A stretch of DNA of 5,589 nucleotides from the NCBI GenBank assembly GCA_905215425.1, contig CAJMQD010000080.1, forward strand, positions 1-5,589. The letters are read 5' to 3'. The stretch's first letter is position 1. Each line of letters begins with the position of its first letter. Of this stretch, positions 4,822 through 5,589 are shown piece after piece. The notes under the pieces were generated by a model. The model worked only from the letters and a program-made list of their open reading frames with translations, did no database searches and was not told the origin of the DNA. Origin of the DNA: an uncultured bacterium (lineage in GTDB: Bacteria > Bacillota > Clostridia > Oscillospirales > Oscillospiraceae). A program made the translations under genes and the position numbers.

Positions 4822-5343
4822 ATGAAAAAACGACTGTCTTTGTCCGCCGCTCTTATGCTCACCGCCCTGCTCACCCTGCCCGTCCCCGCCCGCGCCGACG
4901 AGGTCCCCTCCTCCGTCCCCGAAGAACCCACGGGCTACACCATCTTAGTTGGCTTGCAGAAACAGGTGCTGGACCTGACCGCTCTCCCCTGCCAACCCTA
5001 CCGGGAGAACGAGGTCTTGATGGTGCCTCTGGCTAAGATCAGTCAGGCCTTGGGCTATCAGGTATCTTGGGATCCGGAGACCGGAAATATCACCGTGGAC
5101 GACGGATACATTCAGAAGGCTGTTCTGCACCACGGCACAGCGGAAGCTTATTTCACCGGCCATTTAAATATCGTCGATTTAAGCCGCGAGGTAGACAACG
5201 CCGCCCCTACCAATGTAATCGACGGCCGCGCCTTTGTTCCTCTTAGTTTCTTCCGGGAGTTTTCAAACACCGTCACTTTAGAGGACAGCATCGTCTTCAT
5301 CGCCCCAAGCATGATGAATTTGGATCAATCCCCCACCGTTTGA
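4822..5343 (+). CDS. Exported protein with copper-amine-oxidase-N-like (stalk) motifs
   Basis: The product is 173 residues from ATG 4822, which has AAAGGAG 8 bases upstream. A Sec signal peptide is plain: MKKR, a hydrophobic core (LSLSAALMLTALLTLPV), then ARA with likely cleavage before Asp26. There is no lipobox cysteine, so the mature protein should be secreted or held in the cell wall by other means. Two stretches match the repeated motif of the copper amine oxidase N-terminal (stalk) domain of Firmicutes: VLMVPLAKISQALGYQVSWD (residues 65-84) followed by NITVDDG, and VIDGRAFVPLSFFREF (132-147). In this family the domain is a structural or wall-associated module and does not imply amine oxidase activity. 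No catalytic domain follows; the protein ends soon after the second motif. It appears monocistronic between two strong terminators. Its function is unknown. Confidence 0.82.
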   Translation: MKKRLSLSAALMLTALLTLPVPARADEVPSSVPEEPTGYTILVGLQKQVLDLTALPCQPYRENEVLMVPLAKISQALGYQVSWDPETGNITVDDGYIQKAVLHHGTAEAYFTGHLNIVDLSREVDNAAPTNVIDGRAFVPLSFFREFSNTVTLEDSIVFIAPSMMNLDQSPTV

Positions 5344-5356
5344 TCTCCAAAAGGAT

Positions 5357-5393
5357 AAAAAGAGCGCCTTCCCGTTGGGAAGGCGCTCTTTTT
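5357..5393. terminator. Bidirectional intrinsic terminator between convergent genes
   Basis: A perfect 17-bp stem (5357-5373 with 5377-5393) closes the loop GTT. Five A at its left end and five T at its right end make it a good terminator on both strands, serving the exported-protein gene on the plus strand and the zinc-ribbon gene on the minus strand. Confidence 0.92.
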
Positions 5394-5404
5394 CAGCAAT
5401 TCAA

Positions 5405-5589
5405 TTAGCCGCGCTGCTCACGCATACGGGCGAAGCAGTCGCTGCAGTAAACGGGGCGGTCGGACTTGGGCTCGAAGGGAACCTTAGCCTCGCCACCGCA
5501 GGCAGCGCACACAGCGGTGAAATACTCACGGGGGCCGCGGGCAGCGTTCTTGCGAGCGTCACGGCAGGCCTTGCAGCGCTGGGGCTCGT
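5405..5589 (-). CDS. CxxC zinc-ribbon protein (partial, N-terminus outside window)
   Basis: The last 60 complete codons of a minus-strand gene are present, ending at TAA 5407-5405 and open to the right edge. The visible part reads EPQRCKACRDARKNAARGPREY, then CAAC in TAVCAACGGEAKVPF, and CSDC in RPVYCSDCFARMREQRG at the C-terminus. This matches the small zinc-ribbon proteins (CxxC-CxxC type) common in Firmicutes, whose full-length members are roughly 90-100 residues and begin with another CxxC pair that would lie outside the window. The three visible CxxC pairs are intact and probably bind zinc structurally. No enzymatic role is known. It shares the terminator at 5357-5393 with the convergent exported-protein gene. 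Confidence 0.85.
   Translation of the reverse strand, partial: EPQRCKACRDARKNAARGPREYFTAVCAACGGEAKVPFEPKSDRPVYCSDCFARMREQRG

Noticed and set aside
4635..5036. Plus-strand frame running through the terminator into the exported-protein gene
   Set aside because: It crosses a strong terminator and ends in Pro/Arg-rich sequence, which is the shifted frame of the exported-protein gene. The true frame has a signal peptide and a good ribosome site.
1..5589. Mobile element, phage, CRISPR or defence system
   Set aside because: No transposase, integrase, direct repeat-spacer pattern, restriction or toxin-antitoxin gene is visible, and the genes look like ordinary chromosomal ones.

Overview
The window looks like chromosomal DNA of a fairly GC-rich member of the Clostridia, most likely an Oscillospiraceae relative such as the Flavonifractor/Pseudoflavonifractor/Lawsonibacter group. 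This placement is inference. It rests on Firmicutes-type Shine-Dalgarno sites (GGAGG, AAAGGAG), consensus sigma-A promoters, strong intrinsic terminators, the trmK-nif3 neighbourhood known from Firmicutes (yqfN-yqfO in Bacillus), and genes typical of anaerobic Clostridia (DUF1858, DUF3793, a short flavodoxin, a CxxC zinc-ribbon protein).

Left part (1-2192, all minus strand). Reading leftwards: a small DUF1858 redox-disulfide protein (1986-2192) with its own excellent promoter and a terminator behind it; then a tightly overlapping cluster of trmK (tRNA adenine-22 N1-methyltransferase), a Nif3-like dinuclear-metal protein, and the start of a polytopic membrane protein that runs off the left edge. 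The last three genes overlap each other by 8-13 bases, so they are probably co-transcribed and translationally coupled.

Middle part (2193-4744). A divergent control region carries back-to-back sigma-A promoters. To the right lies an AraC-family regulator with a near-consensus promoter (TTGACA, 18 bases, TATAAT) and an inverted repeat over its predicted transcription start. After its terminator comes a two-gene operon: a DUF3793 protein and a short-chain flavodoxin. The operon's leader holds a palindrome, GTTAGCG-TC-CGCTAAC, that looks like an operator. The most interesting reading of the window is a small regulated redox/iron-response module (AraC regulator + DUF3793 + flavodoxin). The function of DUF3793 is not established. 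About 160 bases of unexplained but foldable sequence follow the flavodoxin before a 17-bp-stem terminator.

Right part (4745-5589). A small exported protein with copper-amine-oxidase-N-like (stalk) motifs is followed by a strong bidirectional terminator. Convergent to it is the C-terminal end of a CxxC zinc-ribbon protein that runs off the right edge.

I see no tRNA, rRNA, CRISPR array, insertion sequence, integrase or phage gene. The window is mostly ordinary chromosome; the regulatory features around the AraC/DUF3793/flavodoxin module deserve the closest look.
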